Source: Streptomyces halobius | GTDB lineage: Bacteria; Actinomycetota; Actinomycetes; Streptomycetales; Streptomycetaceae | Assembly (NCBI RefSeq): GCF_023277745.1 | Contig: NZ_CP086322.1 | Span: 2,790,001-2,854,000 of the forward strand | Direction of reading: 5' to 3' | DNA length: 64,000 bases | In this document: positions 43,070 through 52,090 of the stretch, in pieces | Numbering within the stretch: position 1 is the stretch's first letter | How the letters are laid out: each line of letters starts with the position of its first letter | The notes under the pieces: model-generated | Seen by the model: the letters and a program-made list of their open reading frames with translations, nothing else | Database searches by the model: none | What the model was told of the DNA's origin: nothing | Made by a program: the position numbers and the translations under genes

Positions 43070-43843
43070 ATGACGACCGAGGCAGCGACTCGGCGGATGC
43101 CCGGCGCGCCCTGCTGGGTGAGCCTTCTTGCCCACAGCCTGTCCGCGACGCAGGAGTTCTACGGCGCGCTCTTCGGCTGGGAGTTCCGCCCGGGGCCGCA
43201 GCATCTCGGTCCGTACTGCCGTGCCTACCTCGACGGCCGGGAAGTGGCCGGCGTCGGCGAGCTGGCGCCGGACCGTCAGCTCCCGGTCGCCTGGACCACC
43301 TATCTGGCGAGTGACGACGCGGATGCGACCGCCGAGCAGATCCGTTCCTGCGGCGGCACGGTCGGCGTCGGGCCGCTGGACGCTGACGACGCGGGACGGA
43401 TGGCGATCGCCTCCGACCCGCAGGGTGCGATCTTCGGCATCTGGCAGGGCAAGTCGATGCCGGGCACGACGCTCAGCGGAGAGCCCGGCACCCCGGTGTG
43501 GAACGAGCTGGTCACCCAGGAGACCGACGCCGTGGGGCCGTTCTACGAGCATGTCTTCGACTTCGAGGCGGAGCCGGTCGTCTCGGCCGACTTCGACTAT
43601 CTGACGCTGCACCTCAAGGGGCGGGCGGTGGCGGGCATCCACGGCGTGGGCAACGCCCTGCTGCGCGACCGGGGGCCGCACTGGATGACGTATTTCGGCG
43701 TCTCGGACACCGACGCCGCGACGCGCCGGATCGGCGAGCTCGGCGGCCATGTGCTGCGGCCCGCACGGGATTCCGCGCACGGGCGGCTGGCGACGGTCGC
43801 CGACAGCGAGGGCGCCGTCTTCACCATCATCCAGCAGCGCTAG
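43070..43843 (+). CDS. VOC-family protein, two glyoxalase-like domains
   Basis: This 257-aa protein holds two tandem vicinal-oxygen-chelate domains. The first (residues ~10-125) opens with CWVSLLAHSLSATQEFYGAL and FGWEF. The second (~135-257) has WNELVTQETDAVGPFYEHVF and DGTVFTIIQQR-like ending GAVFTIIQQR. It may be a dioxygenase, glyoxalase or antibiotic-binding protein; metal ligands are not fully conserved by eye. The ATG at 43070 is spaced nine bases from GGAG, better than the GTG at 43064. Confidence 0.82.
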   Translation: MTTEAATRRMPGAPCWVSLLAHSLSATQEFYGALFGWEFRPGPQHLGPYCRAYLDGREVAGVGELAPDRQLPVAWTTYLASDDADATAEQIRSCGGTVGVGPLDADDAGRMAIASDPQGAIFGIWQGKSMPGTTLSGEPGTPVWNELVTQETDAVGPFYEHVFDFEAEPVVSADFDYLTLHLKGRAVAGIHGVGNALLRDRGPHWMTYFGVSDTDAATRRIGELGGHVLRPARDSAHGRLATVADSEGAVFTIIQQR

Positions 43844-43865
43844 AGCCGGAGCGGGCCGGCCGGGG

Positions 43866-44531
43866 CTACTTGGAGGCGTCGACCGGCAGCACATCCGGCG
43901 AGAGCACGGCCGCGCGGGCGGTCGCGGAGGTCTGCCGGCGGCGGTGGTGGCGCCGGCACAGCACCTCGTAACCCACCTCGGGCGGCGGGCCGTCCGCCTC
44001 CCCGACCACATCGCCGACCACGACCTGCGCGCCCTCGACGACCATCCGGCCATCGACCGTACGGGCGTTGTGCGTCGCCCGTGCGCCGCACCAGCACAGC
44101 GCCTCGACCTGCAGCACCTCGACGCGGTCGGCCAGTTCCACCAGGCGCTGGGAGCCGGGGAAGAGCTTGCTGCGGAAGTCGGTGGTTATCCCGAAGGCGA
44201 AGACTTCCAGGTCGAGGTCGTCGACAACGCGCGCCAGCTGGTCGATCTGCTCGGGGGCGAGGAACTGCGCCTCGTCGGCGATGACGTAGTCGACCCGGCC
44301 GCCGGCGGAGAGGTGGCCGACGACGTGGACGTAGAAGTCCAGGTCGTCCGCCGCCTCGACGGCCTCGGTGACCAGGCCGAGGCGGGAGGAGAGCTTGCCG
44401 CGCCCGGCCCGGTCGTTGCGGCTGTAGATCAGGCCCTGCAGGCCGCGGGCCGACCTGTTGTGCTCGATCTGCAGAGCGAGGGTGCTCTTTCCGCAGTCCA
44501 TCGTTCCGGAGAAGAACACCAGCTCGGGCAT
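43866..44531 (-). CDS. tdk: Thymidine kinase
   Basis: This 221-aa type II thymidine kinase has the P-loop GTMDCGKST (residues 9-17), DYVIADEAQFLAPEQ (Walker B and catalytic Glu), FAFGITTDFRSKLFPGS, and zinc-binding cysteines CWCGARA plus C-H near the end. It phosphorylates thymidine to dTMP in the salvage pathway. It is downstream of the phosphodiesterase-type gene on the same strand. Confidence 0.95.
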   Translation of the reverse strand: MPELVFFSGTMDCGKSTLALQIEHNRSARGLQGLIYSRNDRAGRGKLSSRLGLVTEAVEAADDLDFYVHVVGHLSAGGRVDYVIADEAQFLAPEQIDQLARVVDDLDLEVFAFGITTDFRSKLFPGSQRLVELADRVEVLQVEALCWCGARATHNARTVDGRMVVEGAQVVVGDVVGEADGPPPEVGYEVLCRRHHRRRQTSATARAAVLSPDVLPVDASK

Positions 44532-44602
44532 AGGAGGTCGCGGGCCTTTCAGGCTCGTACGGACAGGGCGGTGGTGCGGTGCGGGCGGCGGGTGCGTGCG
44601 GG

Positions 44603-45793
44603 TCAGGTACGGACTTCGAGGAGCGGCACCAGCTGCTCCACCGAGGTCATCGAGCCGTGCATCCCGACCATCTCCGATTCACGGGGCTCCCGTTCGGTCG
44701 CGATGATGACCATGTCGGCGTGTGCGGCGGCCACCACATCACCGATCCTGCCCCGGACCCGGTCGTCGACGCGCGGGCCGAACCACCCCGCCGCGATGGC
44801 CTCTTCACGGCTCGCCACCCACATCTGCTCGCCGACCACCTCACGCCATACGGCGAGCACATCGGCGGCCGCGCCCGGATGCGCGTACACATGCCGGGCC
44901 CGGCCCTCGCCGCCCAACAGGCGTACACCGGCGCGCAGTTCCCAGTCCTGGTCGAAGTCGATCCGGGAGTCGGGGTCGAAGGGGATGTCGATCATGCCGT
45001 GGTCGGCGGTGATGTAGAGCGCCGAGCGCGGCGGGAGTTGCTCGGCCAGCCGCTGTGCGAGCCGGTCGACATACATCAACTGGCCGCGCCAGGCGTCGGA
45101 GTCGACGCCGTAGCGATGTCCCATGCCGTCGACCTCGGCGTAGTACGTGTAGACCAACGCGCGGTCGCCGGCGGCGAGTTGCTGGGCGGCCAGGTCCATC
45201 CGCTCCTCACCGGAGAGCCGGCCGTGGAAGGTGCCGCCGCTGAGCGCGATCTTGGTGAGCGGGGTCTGTTCGAAGTGCGGTGCGGAGACCTGGCAGGTGC
45301 GGATGCCGGCGGCGTCCGCCAGCCGGAAGACCGTCGGATAGGGCTGCCACGCGTACGGATCGGTCCACGGCTGCCAGCGCAACTGGTTCATCAGTGCGCC
45401 GGTGTCCGGGTCCTGGCAGGTGTAGCCGGGCAGACCGTGCGCGCCCGGCGGCAAGCCGGTGCCGACCGAGGCGAGCGAGGTGGCGGTGGTGGACGGGAAT
45501 CCCGCGGTGAGCGGTCGGCCGGTGCCGTTGAACGAGGTGCCCAGGAGGGAGGTGAGGAACGGCGCCTCTTCGGGATGGGCGCGCAGCAGGTCCCAGCCGA
45601 GGCCGTCGATCAGGAAGACGCAGGCGCGGTCGGCGGAGGCCAGTTCCATCCCGGTGGCGAGGTCCGTCAGCCCCTGCCCCGCGGCGATGGTGGGCAGCAG
45701 GTCGGCGAGCGAGCCGGTGCCGTAGCGGGGCACCGGGGCGGTGAGCGGATCGAGCGGTTCCGGTTCCGGCCAGGCGGGGACGGCGTGCACCAT
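44603..45793 (-). CDS. Alkaline-phosphatase superfamily phosphodiesterase/nucleotide pyrophosphatase
   Basis: This 396-aa hydrolase shows the metal- and nucleophile-binding elements FLIDGLGWD, FPSTTATSLASVGTG (Thr nucleophile region), YYAEVDGMGHRYG, YITADHGMIDIP and a final His in GMHGSM. It probably cleaves phosphodiesters with two metal ions; the substrate is unknown. The ATG at 45793 overlaps the stop of the DUF5998 gene by one base (TGATG), so the two are coupled. Confidence 0.86.
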   Translation of the reverse strand: MVHAVPAWPEPEPLDPLTAPVPRYGTGSLADLLPTIAAGQGLTDLATGMELASADRACVFLIDGLGWDLLRAHPEEAPFLTSLLGTSFNGTGRPLTAGFPSTTATSLASVGTGLPPGAHGLPGYTCQDPDTGALMNQLRWQPWTDPYAWQPYPTVFRLADAAGIRTCQVSAPHFEQTPLTKIALSGGTFHGRLSGEERMDLAAQQLAAGDRALVYTYYAEVDGMGHRYGVDSDAWRGQLMYVDRLAQRLAEQLPPRSALYITADHGMIDIPFDPDSRIDFDQDWELRAGVRLLGGEGRARHVYAHPGAAADVLAVWREVVGEQMWVASREEAIAAGWFGPRVDDRVRGRIGDVVAAAHADMVIIATEREPRESEMVGMHGSMTSVEQLVPLLEVRT

Positions 45794-46386
45794 CAGCGGG
45801 TGCTGGTGGTGGGCGCGGTGGCTTCGGAGAGCGCCTGGGCGAAGGCGAGCGTCTCACGGACCGAGTCGGGCCCGTCGCCGGCCTCGCTGACCCGCAGCGA
45901 GAGATCGTCGGCGGTGGACGAGCCCGTATAGCCGTGGTCCGCCTCGCAGTTGGGGTCACCGCAGCTGGCGGGCTCCAGGTCCAGGCGGGAGACGGCGCCC
46001 CAGCCGATGGTGAGGACGACCTCGCGGGGCAGCTGCCCGGGGGTGTACGACTCGGGGTTGGCGACCACCCGGCTGAGCACCACGGACGAGATCCGGTCCA
46101 GCTTCACGGACTCGGTGGAGGTGGTGGCGTACGGCGACGGGGAGGTGGCGTCGGCGGCCTGCTCGTCGGTGTGGCTGACGATGAAGCGGGTGCCGGTCAG
46201 GACCAGGACCGTGACATGGCGACGGACCTCGTTGGCGTCGAAGGTCGTCTCCTGATGCACGAGGTACGACACGACCGGCTCACCACCGACGGCGGCCTGC
46301 ACCGCCTCGGACACGAGGGTCGGGTAATAGCCACTGCGCTCGATCGCCGCGCGCAGCCCCTGGGTCGTCGTACCGGTCTTAGCCAT
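45793..46386 (-). CDS. DUF5998 protein
   Basis: This 197-aa conserved actinobacterial protein starts MAKTGTTTQGLRAAIERSGY. It has a phosphorylation-insensitive, mostly beta core (RRHVTVLVLTGTRFIVSHTD) and a Cys pair CGDPNC near residue 150. Its function is unknown. Another ATG lies nine bases upstream (46395). It is coupled to the downstream hydrolase gene. Confidence 0.78.
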   Translation of the reverse strand: MAKTGTTTQGLRAAIERSGYYPTLVSEAVQAAVGGEPVVSYLVHQETTFDANEVRRHVTVLVLTGTRFIVSHTDEQAADATSPSPYATTSTESVKLDRISSVVLSRVVANPESYTPGQLPREVVLTIGWGAVSRLDLEPASCGDPNCEADHGYTGSSTADDLSLRVSEAGDGPDSVRETLAFAQALSEATAPTTSTR

Positions 46387-46492
46387 GGAGTCCATCTTAC
46401 GGGGCGTGCTGTACCTCGGAGACGCGTGCGTCATCAGTCCCTCCGGGCAGCACGAAGGCGCTGGCAGGGGCGGCGGACGAGCCCGTCCCGGC

Positions 46493-49400
46493 TCAGTAGG
46501 CGGGCAGGCGGCGGGGGCCGAGGTCGGTGGTGGCGGGCGGACGGGCGAGGCGGACGGCGGCTCCCAGGACGGAGAGGCCGTGCGGGGCGACGACGACCGG
46601 TTCGAGGTCGACACCGACCACCTCGGGGTGGTCGTCGGCGAGCCGGGAGACGCGCAGCAGCAGCTCCGCGAGCGCGGCGGTCTCGACGGGCTGGGAGCCG
46701 CGCCAGCCGAAGAGGAGCGGGGCGGCGCGGATCGACCGGATCTGCTCGGCGACATCGCGGTCGGTGGCCGGAATGAGACGGTGCGCGATATCGCCGAGCA
46801 GCTGGGAGGGGGCACCGGCCAGGCCGAAGGAGAGAACGGCGCCGGCGGCCGGGTCGATGGCGGCCCGGATGACGGTGTCGACGCCGCGCGGCACCATCGG
46901 CTGGACGACCGGACGCAGCTCTGCCGGGGAGCCGAGGAAGTCGGTCAATTCGGCGTAGGTGCGGCGAAGTTCGGTTTCGTTCGCGATGTCCAGGCGGATG
47001 CAGCCGAGATCGGCGCGGTGCCGCAGATGCGGGGCGGTGGTCTTGAGGGCGACCGGATAGCCGAGGCGGGCGGCGGCGCGGACCGCGGCCTCCGGGCCGG
47101 GGGCCGGGAGGGTGGGCACGGTGTGGATGCCGTAACGGGCGAGCAGGCCCACGGCGTCCTCCGGGGGGAGCGGTACGGAACGGCCGGCGGCGATGTCGGG
47201 GGTGAGCCGGTCGAGCAGCCGCTCGATGTCGGCACCGGCCGCCGCCTCCTGGATGTCGTCGTACTCCGGGACGCGGCCCGGGTCGGCGGCCTCCCGGCGC
47301 CAGGCCGCGTAACGGACGGCCTCGGCGAGCGAACGCACGGCCCGCTCGGCGGCGGGGTAGGCCGGGATGCGGACCGGCGCAGGACGGGCGCTGGGGGCGG
47401 CCGGGGGGACGGCTTCCTCGACGGGGGCGGGCGGGTAGGGCGGGGTGGAGGGCCGGGTGGGGGCGGAGGGCCGCGCCGGGGCCCTGGTGGGGGACGGGGT
47501 TTCCGTGGTGGCCGGGGATGCCGCGGGGGCGGGGGCTTCCGTGGAGACGGGTGCTTCGGTGGCGTCCGGATGCGGCGGCCCCGCCGATCGTACGGGGCGC
47601 TCTCCCGGCTGCCGCTTCTCCTCGGGCTCTCCCGGCTCCCCCGGTGCCGCGAGCGTCTCCGCCAGGTCGTCCATCGCGAGGTGGACGACGGTCACCGGCT
47701 TCGCGGGATGCGCCGCAGCGGCCGCTCGCAAGGCGGCGGCGAGCGCGATGCCCTCGCTCTCGCCGGCGGGCGCGATGTCCTCCTCCCCCACCCATGGAAT
47801 GGCCGTGACGACGACGGCGTCGCAGTCGTCGCCCGCCAGCGCCTCGGCGAGGGCCGTGTGGAAGTCGTCCGGCGTCGCCGCGGAGGCCAGCACACGGGGG
47901 CGCAGCGGCCGCAGCCCTTCCGTCAGGCAGGCGTCGTACGTCAGCAGGGCGAGCGATTCGGAGTTGCCCAGGATGGCGATGCGCGGACCGGCCGGCAGCG
48001 GCTGGGAGGCCAGCAGCAGCCCGGCGTCGATCAGCTCGGTGACCGTGTCGACGCGGATCACACCGGCCTGGCGCATCAGGGCGGCGACGGTGCTGTCGGG
48101 GATCCGTACGGTGGGCACGGTGTGCCCCAGCGGGGCGGCGCCGGTGTGCCGGGCGCCCTTGGCGACGACGACCGGTTTGACGGCCGCGGTGCGGCGCGCG
48201 AGCCGGGCGAACTTGCTGGGGTTGCCGATGGACTCCAGATAGAGGATCACGACGTCGGTGTCCGGATCCTCGTGCCAGTACTGGAGGAGGTCGTTGCCGG
48301 AGACGTCGGCGCGGTTGCCGACCGAGACGAAGGCGGAGATGCCGGCGATACCGCCGTCACCGGGACCACGTGCGTGCAGCCCGCTGAGCAGGGCGATGCC
48401 GATCGCGCCGGACTGGGTGAACAGGCCGATCCGGCCGGCGCCGGGCATCTGGGGGGCCAGCGAGGCGTTCAGCCGGACGGCCGGGGCGGTGTTGATCAGG
48501 CCGAAGGCGTTGGGCCCGATGAGCCGCATACCGTACGAGCGGGCCTGGCGGAGCAGGGCACGCTGCCGCTCGCGTCCTTCGCGGCCCGATTCCGCGTAAC
48601 CGGAGGAGAGGATCAGCACCCCCTGGACGCCGTGTTCGCCGCAGTCACGGACCACATCGGGCACACGCTCGGCGGGGACGGCGATGACCGCGAGGTCGAC
48701 CGGGCCGGGGATCTCCCGGAGCGAGCGGACGGCCGGCACGCCTTCGGGCTCCAGCCGCTCCACGCCCTGGGGGAAGGCGTGGTTGACGGCGTAGGTACGG
48801 CCCGTGAAGCCGGAGTCGAGGATGTTGCGCAGAGTGGTGCGGCCGATGCCGCCGGGGGCGCGGCCCGTTCCGATGACGGCGACCGAGCCCGGGGCGAGCA
48901 GCCGCTGGACGGAGCGGGCCTCGGCGCGCTGCTCGCGGCCGCGCATCACGGCCATGGACTGCTCGGTCGGTTCGAGGTCGAATTCCAGCCGGACCACGCC
49001 GTCCTCGAAAGTGCGCTGGTGGGTGTAGCCGGCGTCCGTGAACACCTTGATCATCTTGGAGTTGGCGGGCAGCACCTCGGCGGCGAAGCGGCGGATGCCG
49101 CGCTCCCGGGCGACCGCGGCGATGTGCTCCAGGAGAGCGGAGGCGACGCCGCGGCCCTGGTGTGCGTCCTGGACCAGGAAGGCGACCTCGGCCTGGTCGT
49201 CCTCGGGGCTCTTGGCGGGCAGCCCCTGGTCGTTGATCCGGTCGTAGCGGACGGTGGCGATGAACTCGCCGCCCACGGTGGCGGCGAGGCCGACACGGCC
49301 GACGTAGTCGTGGTGGGTGAAGCGGTGCACGTCGCGGTCGGAGAGCCGCGGGTAGGGCGCGAAGAAGCGGTAGTACTTCGACTCGTCCGAGACCTGCTCG

Positions 49401-49525
49401 TAGAAGGAGACCAGTCGCTCGGCGTCGTCGGGGGTGATGGGGCGGATGCGGGCCGTGCCGCCGTCGCGCAGCACCACGTCGGCTTCCCAGTGGGTCGGGT
49501 ACGCGTGGTCAGGCGGCTTCTGCAT
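46493..49525 (-). CDS. Pat-type protein lysine acetyltransferase (GNAT plus NDP-forming acyl-CoA synthetase domains)
   Basis: This 1010-aa fusion has an N-terminal GNAT domain (residues ~15-170; FLVQDAHQGRGVASALLEHI is the CoA-binding loop). A long acyl-CoA-synthetase-like region follows with the CoA-binding SVAVIGTGRAPGGIG. A Pro/Ala/Thr-rich linker at about 640-735 leads to the ATP-grasp-like C terminus (HLRHRADLGCIRLDI). This order, with the linker, matches S. lividans PatA, which acetylates and inactivates acyl-CoA synthetases. The ATG at 49525 has no ribosome site; TACTCT lies ten bases upstream, so the message may be leaderless. Confidence 0.92.
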   Translation of the reverse strand: MQKPPDHAYPTHWEADVVLRDGGTARIRPITPDDAERLVSFYEQVSDESKYYRFFAPYPRLSDRDVHRFTHHDYVGRVGLAATVGGEFIATVRYDRINDQGLPAKSPEDDQAEVAFLVQDAHQGRGVASALLEHIAAVARERGIRRFAAEVLPANSKMIKVFTDAGYTHQRTFEDGVVRLEFDLEPTEQSMAVMRGREQRAEARSVQRLLAPGSVAVIGTGRAPGGIGRTTLRNILDSGFTGRTYAVNHAFPQGVERLEPEGVPAVRSLREIPGPVDLAVIAVPAERVPDVVRDCGEHGVQGVLILSSGYAESGREGRERQRALLRQARSYGMRLIGPNAFGLINTAPAVRLNASLAPQMPGAGRIGLFTQSGAIGIALLSGLHARGPGDGGIAGISAFVSVGNRADVSGNDLLQYWHEDPDTDVVILYLESIGNPSKFARLARRTAAVKPVVVAKGARHTGAAPLGHTVPTVRIPDSTVAALMRQAGVIRVDTVTELIDAGLLLASQPLPAGPRIAILGNSESLALLTYDACLTEGLRPLRPRVLASAATPDDFHTALAEALAGDDCDAVVVTAIPWVGEEDIAPAGESEGIALAAALRAAAAAHPAKPVTVVHLAMDDLAETLAAPGEPGEPEEKRQPGERPVRSAGPPHPDATEAPVSTEAPAPAASPATTETPSPTRAPARPSAPTRPSTPPYPPAPVEEAVPPAAPSARPAPVRIPAYPAAERAVRSLAEAVRYAAWRREAADPGRVPEYDDIQEAAAGADIERLLDRLTPDIAAGRSVPLPPEDAVGLLARYGIHTVPTLPAPGPEAAVRAAARLGYPVALKTTAPHLRHRADLGCIRLDIANETELRRTYAELTDFLGSPAELRPVVQPMVPRGVDTVIRAAIDPAAGAVLSFGLAGAPSQLLGDIAHRLIPATDRDVAEQIRSIRAAPLLFGWRGSQPVETAALAELLLRVSRLADDHPEVVGVDLEPVVVAPHGLSVLGAAVRLARPPATTDLGPRRLPAY

Positions 49526-49631
49526 GCGGACAGAGTACGGCCGGGCACTGACAACGGCTCGGCATGCGTACGCTCGGGGCAGGCCAGGCACTGGGCACCG
49601 GGCCTCCGGAGCACTCTCGGCAGCGTGAGAG

Positions 49632-49647
49632 ACTGGTCTAGACAACA
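49632..49647 (+). promoter_or_regulatory. DasR response element (dre) upstream of ptsH
   Basis: ACTGGTCTAGACAACA closely matches the DasR consensus built around TGGTCTAGACCA, with one change in the core. It ends 22 bases before the HPr start. DasR is the GntR-family N-acetylglucosamine regulator of Streptomyces, and the PTS genes are among its described targets. Derepression by glucosamine-6-phosphate is therefore expected. Confidence 0.8.
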
Positions 49648-49669
49648 GTCGCGACTGAAGGGCAACACC

Positions 49670-49951
49670 ATGGCTGAGCGCCGCGTCAATGTCGGTTGGA
49701 ACGAGGGTCTGCACGCCCGCCCCGCCTCGATCTTCGTCCGTGCGGCCACCGCGGCCGGCGTCCCCATGACGATCGCCAAGGCCGATGGCAACCCGGTCAA
49801 CGCGGCTTCCATGCTGGCGGTCCTGGGCCTCGGCGCCCAGGGCGGCGAGGAGATCGTGCTGGCCTCCGACGCCGACGGGGCCGAAGCGGCGCTCGACCGT
49901 CTGGCGAAGCTTGTCGCCGACGGTCTTGAGGAGCTCCCCGAGACCGTCTGA
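49670..49951 (+). CDS. ptsH: HPr, phosphocarrier protein of the PTS
   Basis: This 93-aa protein has the active-site motif GLHARPAS with phospho-acceptor H15 and the second signature NAASMLAVLGLGAQGGEE. It carries phosphate from enzyme I to sugar-specific EIIA proteins, in Streptomyces mainly for N-acetylglucosamine. It has no PTS neighbours in the window. It is monocistronic, with a dre site upstream and a strong terminator downstream. Confidence 0.96.
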   Translation: MAERRVNVGWNEGLHARPASIFVRAATAAGVPMTIAKADGNPVNAASMLAVLGLGAQGGEEIVLASDADGAEAALDRLAKLVADGLEELPETV

Positions 49952-49973
49952 GTCCGTCAGGAATCCCACGTCG

Positions 49974-50019
49974 GCGGCCCCGCCGCGGCGACCGGAAACG
50001 GCCGTCGCGGCGGGGCCGC
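49974..50019 (+). terminator. Terminator after ptsH
   Basis: GCGGCCCCGCCGCGGCGACC pairs with the complementary arm ending at 50019 around a short loop, giving a near-perfect 19-bp stem. Confidence 0.85.
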
Positions 50020-50321
50020 TGCGCGCGCCCGATGCCACCCTGCCGGGGAAGCCGTGCCGGGGAAGTCATGCCGGATGAACGCACACCAGCGCCGCGAATT
50101 TCTCACCGGCGCCGGAATTATCGGGGCACGAGCACACCAATTACGGGTACCCGCACACCGAATATCCGGGCACCGGATAATTCCCGCCCCCGGCACTACG
50201 AAAACAACGAGCCGAAAGAATGAGGGCGTGCCGAATAACAGGAACGGCATCTCAGCAACGGCAGACGCCATTACGCGCCACCCGAACACCATTCCGCACC
50301 CCTTTGTATACGGGGCGTTTG
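50020..50321. other. 302-bp intergenic stretch between ptsH and a GntR gene
   Basis: I see no gene. It is AT-richer than its surroundings. GGAATTATC (50114-50122) and GATAATTCC (50176-50184) form a 9-bp inverted repeat. Short ORFs here have no coding bias or ribosome site. Confidence 0.4.
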
Positions 50322-51011
50322 TTAATGGCGGACGCGCGCCGTGTTGACGGGCGGTTTCGAACCGCTCACCTCGGCAGCGCCGGGACGCCGCAACCGGTGC
50401 ACCAGGAGGGAGCGTTCGATATGAGCGGTCATCAGGGCGCGGGCCCGTTCGGCGTCCCTCCGGGCCACCGCGTCCAGCACCGCGCCGTGTTCGTCCCATG
50501 ACTCGGCCACCCGGGCCGGCGGTTCCACGGTGTACATCCACTCGATCTTCCGACGCAGCTGGGTCAGCAGCGCCGTCAGGCTGGCGCTGCCGGCCGCCTG
50601 GGCCAGCGTTTCGTGGAACCAGCCGTCCAGTTGGCGCAGATCCGCGGGGTGGCCGTGGCGCGCCCGTTCGCGGCCCAGCCGCACCAGGCCGCGCAGCACC
50701 TTGAGGTGCGCCGGGCTGCGGCGGGCCGCGGCGCGGGCGGCGCCCAGCGGCTCCAACAGGGCCCGTATGTCCAGGAGGTCGGCCGCCTCCTGCTCGGTGG
50801 GCTCGGCGACACAGGCGCCCGCGTGATGACGGGTGGTGACGAAGCCCTCGGACTGCAGCGTGCGCAGCGCCTCGCGCACCGGGACCCGGGAGACGCCGTA
50901 ACGCGCTGCCAGGATGTCCTCGATCAGCCGGCTCCCCGGCGCGAGCACACCGGAGACAATATCATCGCGAATCGCCGTGCACACCGCATGCGCGGAAATA
51001 TGACCTCGCAT
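50322..51011 (-). CDS. GntR/FCD-family transcriptional regulator
   Basis: This 229-aa regulator has an N-terminal winged helix (GSRLIEDILAARYGVSRVPV, REALRTLQSEGF) and a C-terminal all-helical FCD ligand domain. The domain's metal- or ligand-binding residues include the D/H pairs in RQLDGWFHETLAQAAG and the H in WDEHGAVLDAV. Such proteins respond to small organic acids. It is likely autoregulated through the paired palindromes just upstream. No enzyme operon is adjacent, so its targets are elsewhere. Confidence 0.88.
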   Translation of the reverse strand: MRGHISAHAVCTAIRDDIVSGVLAPGSRLIEDILAARYGVSRVPVREALRTLQSEGFVTTRHHAGACVAEPTEQEAADLLDIRALLEPLGAARAAARRSPAHLKVLRGLVRLGRERARHGHPADLRQLDGWFHETLAQAAGSASLTALLTQLRRKIEWMYTVEPPARVAESWDEHGAVLDAVARRDAERARALMTAHIERSLLVHRLRRPGAAEVSGSKPPVNTARVRH

Positions 51012-51045
51012 CGTCCGTGCCTCCGCCGTAATCCCGTGGAAACAT

Positions 51046-51097
51046 CGCCGAACGGCGACATTTTCCTCACCCTAGCCGCCGATCGGCGACTTTTCCG
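51046..51097. promoter_or_regulatory. Paired palindromes, candidate GntR operator
   Basis: CGCCGAACGGCG (51046-51057, one mismatch) and CGCCGATCGGCG (51077-51088, perfect) lie 31 bp apart, each followed by GAC(A)TTTTCC. They start 35 bp upstream of the GntR/FCD start, where an autoregulatory FadR-type site would be expected. Confidence 0.6.
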
Positions 51098-51253
51098 CGA
51101 CTCTATTCGACTGGGGCGGCTTTTCCGACGGACTCCGAGTATTCATGGACATAATTTGGCCATCGGCGCGCAGTCGGCACCGAGCGCGGTCGGATACGCC
51201 GGAGCCCCGGCCGGGGCCGGGGCTCTCAAGGACGCTGCGACGGGGGCGGGACG

Positions 51254-52063
51254 TCAGACGCTGACGCCGTGCGAACGCAGGTAGGCGACCGGGTCGATGT
51301 CCGAGCCGTAGTCCGGGCCGGTGCGGGCCTCGAAGTGCAGGTGCGGCCCCGTGCTGTTGCCGGTGCTGCCGGAGAGGCCTATCTGCTGGCCCGGGGTGAC
51401 GGTCTGGCCGGCCGAGACGCCGAGGGACGACAGGTGGCCGTACTGGGTGTACGTACCGTCGTTCATCTTGATCACGATGTTGTTGCCGTACGCGCCGCCC
51501 CAGCCGGCCTCGACGACCGTGCCCGCGGCGACGGCGCGCACCGACGTGCCGGAGGCGGCGTGGAAGTCGATGCCGCTGTGGCTGCCGGAGGACCACAGCC
51601 CGCCGGACGCCTTGTACCCGGTGGACACGTAGGAGCCGGCGATGGGCGCGACATAGGCGTTGAGGCGCTTGCGCTCCGCCTCACGGGCCGCGCGTTCCTT
51701 GGCGGCGCGCTCCGCCTCGGCCTTCGCCTCGGCCTTCTTCTTGGCCTCCTCGGCGCGGCGCTTGGCCTCTTCGGCCCGCTTCTTGGCCTCGGCCTCGGCC
51801 TTCGCCCGCGCGGCGGCGGCCTCGGCGGCCGCCTCCTGGGCATCGGCCTGGGCCTCCAGGCGGTCGGCGAGTTCGCCGCCGAGCACGACGGCCCGGGTCA
51901 GACCGGTGTCGGTGGTCGCCTCGTCGGTCGCGGCCAGCGCCGGGGAGGCCATGGAGCCGACGACACCGGTGGCCGCGAGGGTGGCTATGCCGGCGATGTT
52001 GCGGGTCGTCCGAGCGGAGCGGCTCGGACGACGGTGTTTCCCGGTGGCACGGATGAATGCCAT
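51254..52063 (-). CDS. Secreted M23 peptidase with coiled coil
   Basis: This 269-aa protein has an N-terminal signal (IAGIATLAATGVVGSMASPA, cleavage after ALA near 44) and an Ala/Glu/Lys-rich coiled coil at about residues 70-130. The M23 metallopeptidase domain has zinc ligands in HSGIDFHA and HLHFEART. It cleaves peptidoglycan cross-links during growth or germination. Its 5' region carries a c-di-AMP riboswitch, so expression should fall when c-di-AMP is high. Confidence 0.92.
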   Translation of the reverse strand: MAFIRATGKHRRPSRSARTTRNIAGIATLAATGVVGSMASPALAATDEATTDTGLTRAVVLGGELADRLEAQADAQEAAAEAAAARAKAEAEAKKRAEEAKRRAEEAKKKAEAKAEAERAAKERAAREAERKRLNAYVAPIAGSYVSTGYKASGGLWSSGSHSGIDFHAASGTSVRAVAAGTVVEAGWGGAYGNNIVIKMNDGTYTQYGHLSSLGVSAGQTVTPGQQIGLSGSTGNSTGPHLHFEARTGPDYGSDIDPVAYLRSHGVSV

Positions 52064-52090
52064 CTGGTGGCTTGTCCTTTCCTTCCTTCT

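Noticed and set aside
46385..49951. Very long open frame on the plus strand opposite the Pat gene, ending in-frame with HPr
   Set aside because: It is the antisense of a well-conserved GNAT/ACS gene and lacks any recognisable domain; long antisense frames are expected at this GC content. The HPr start is at 49670.
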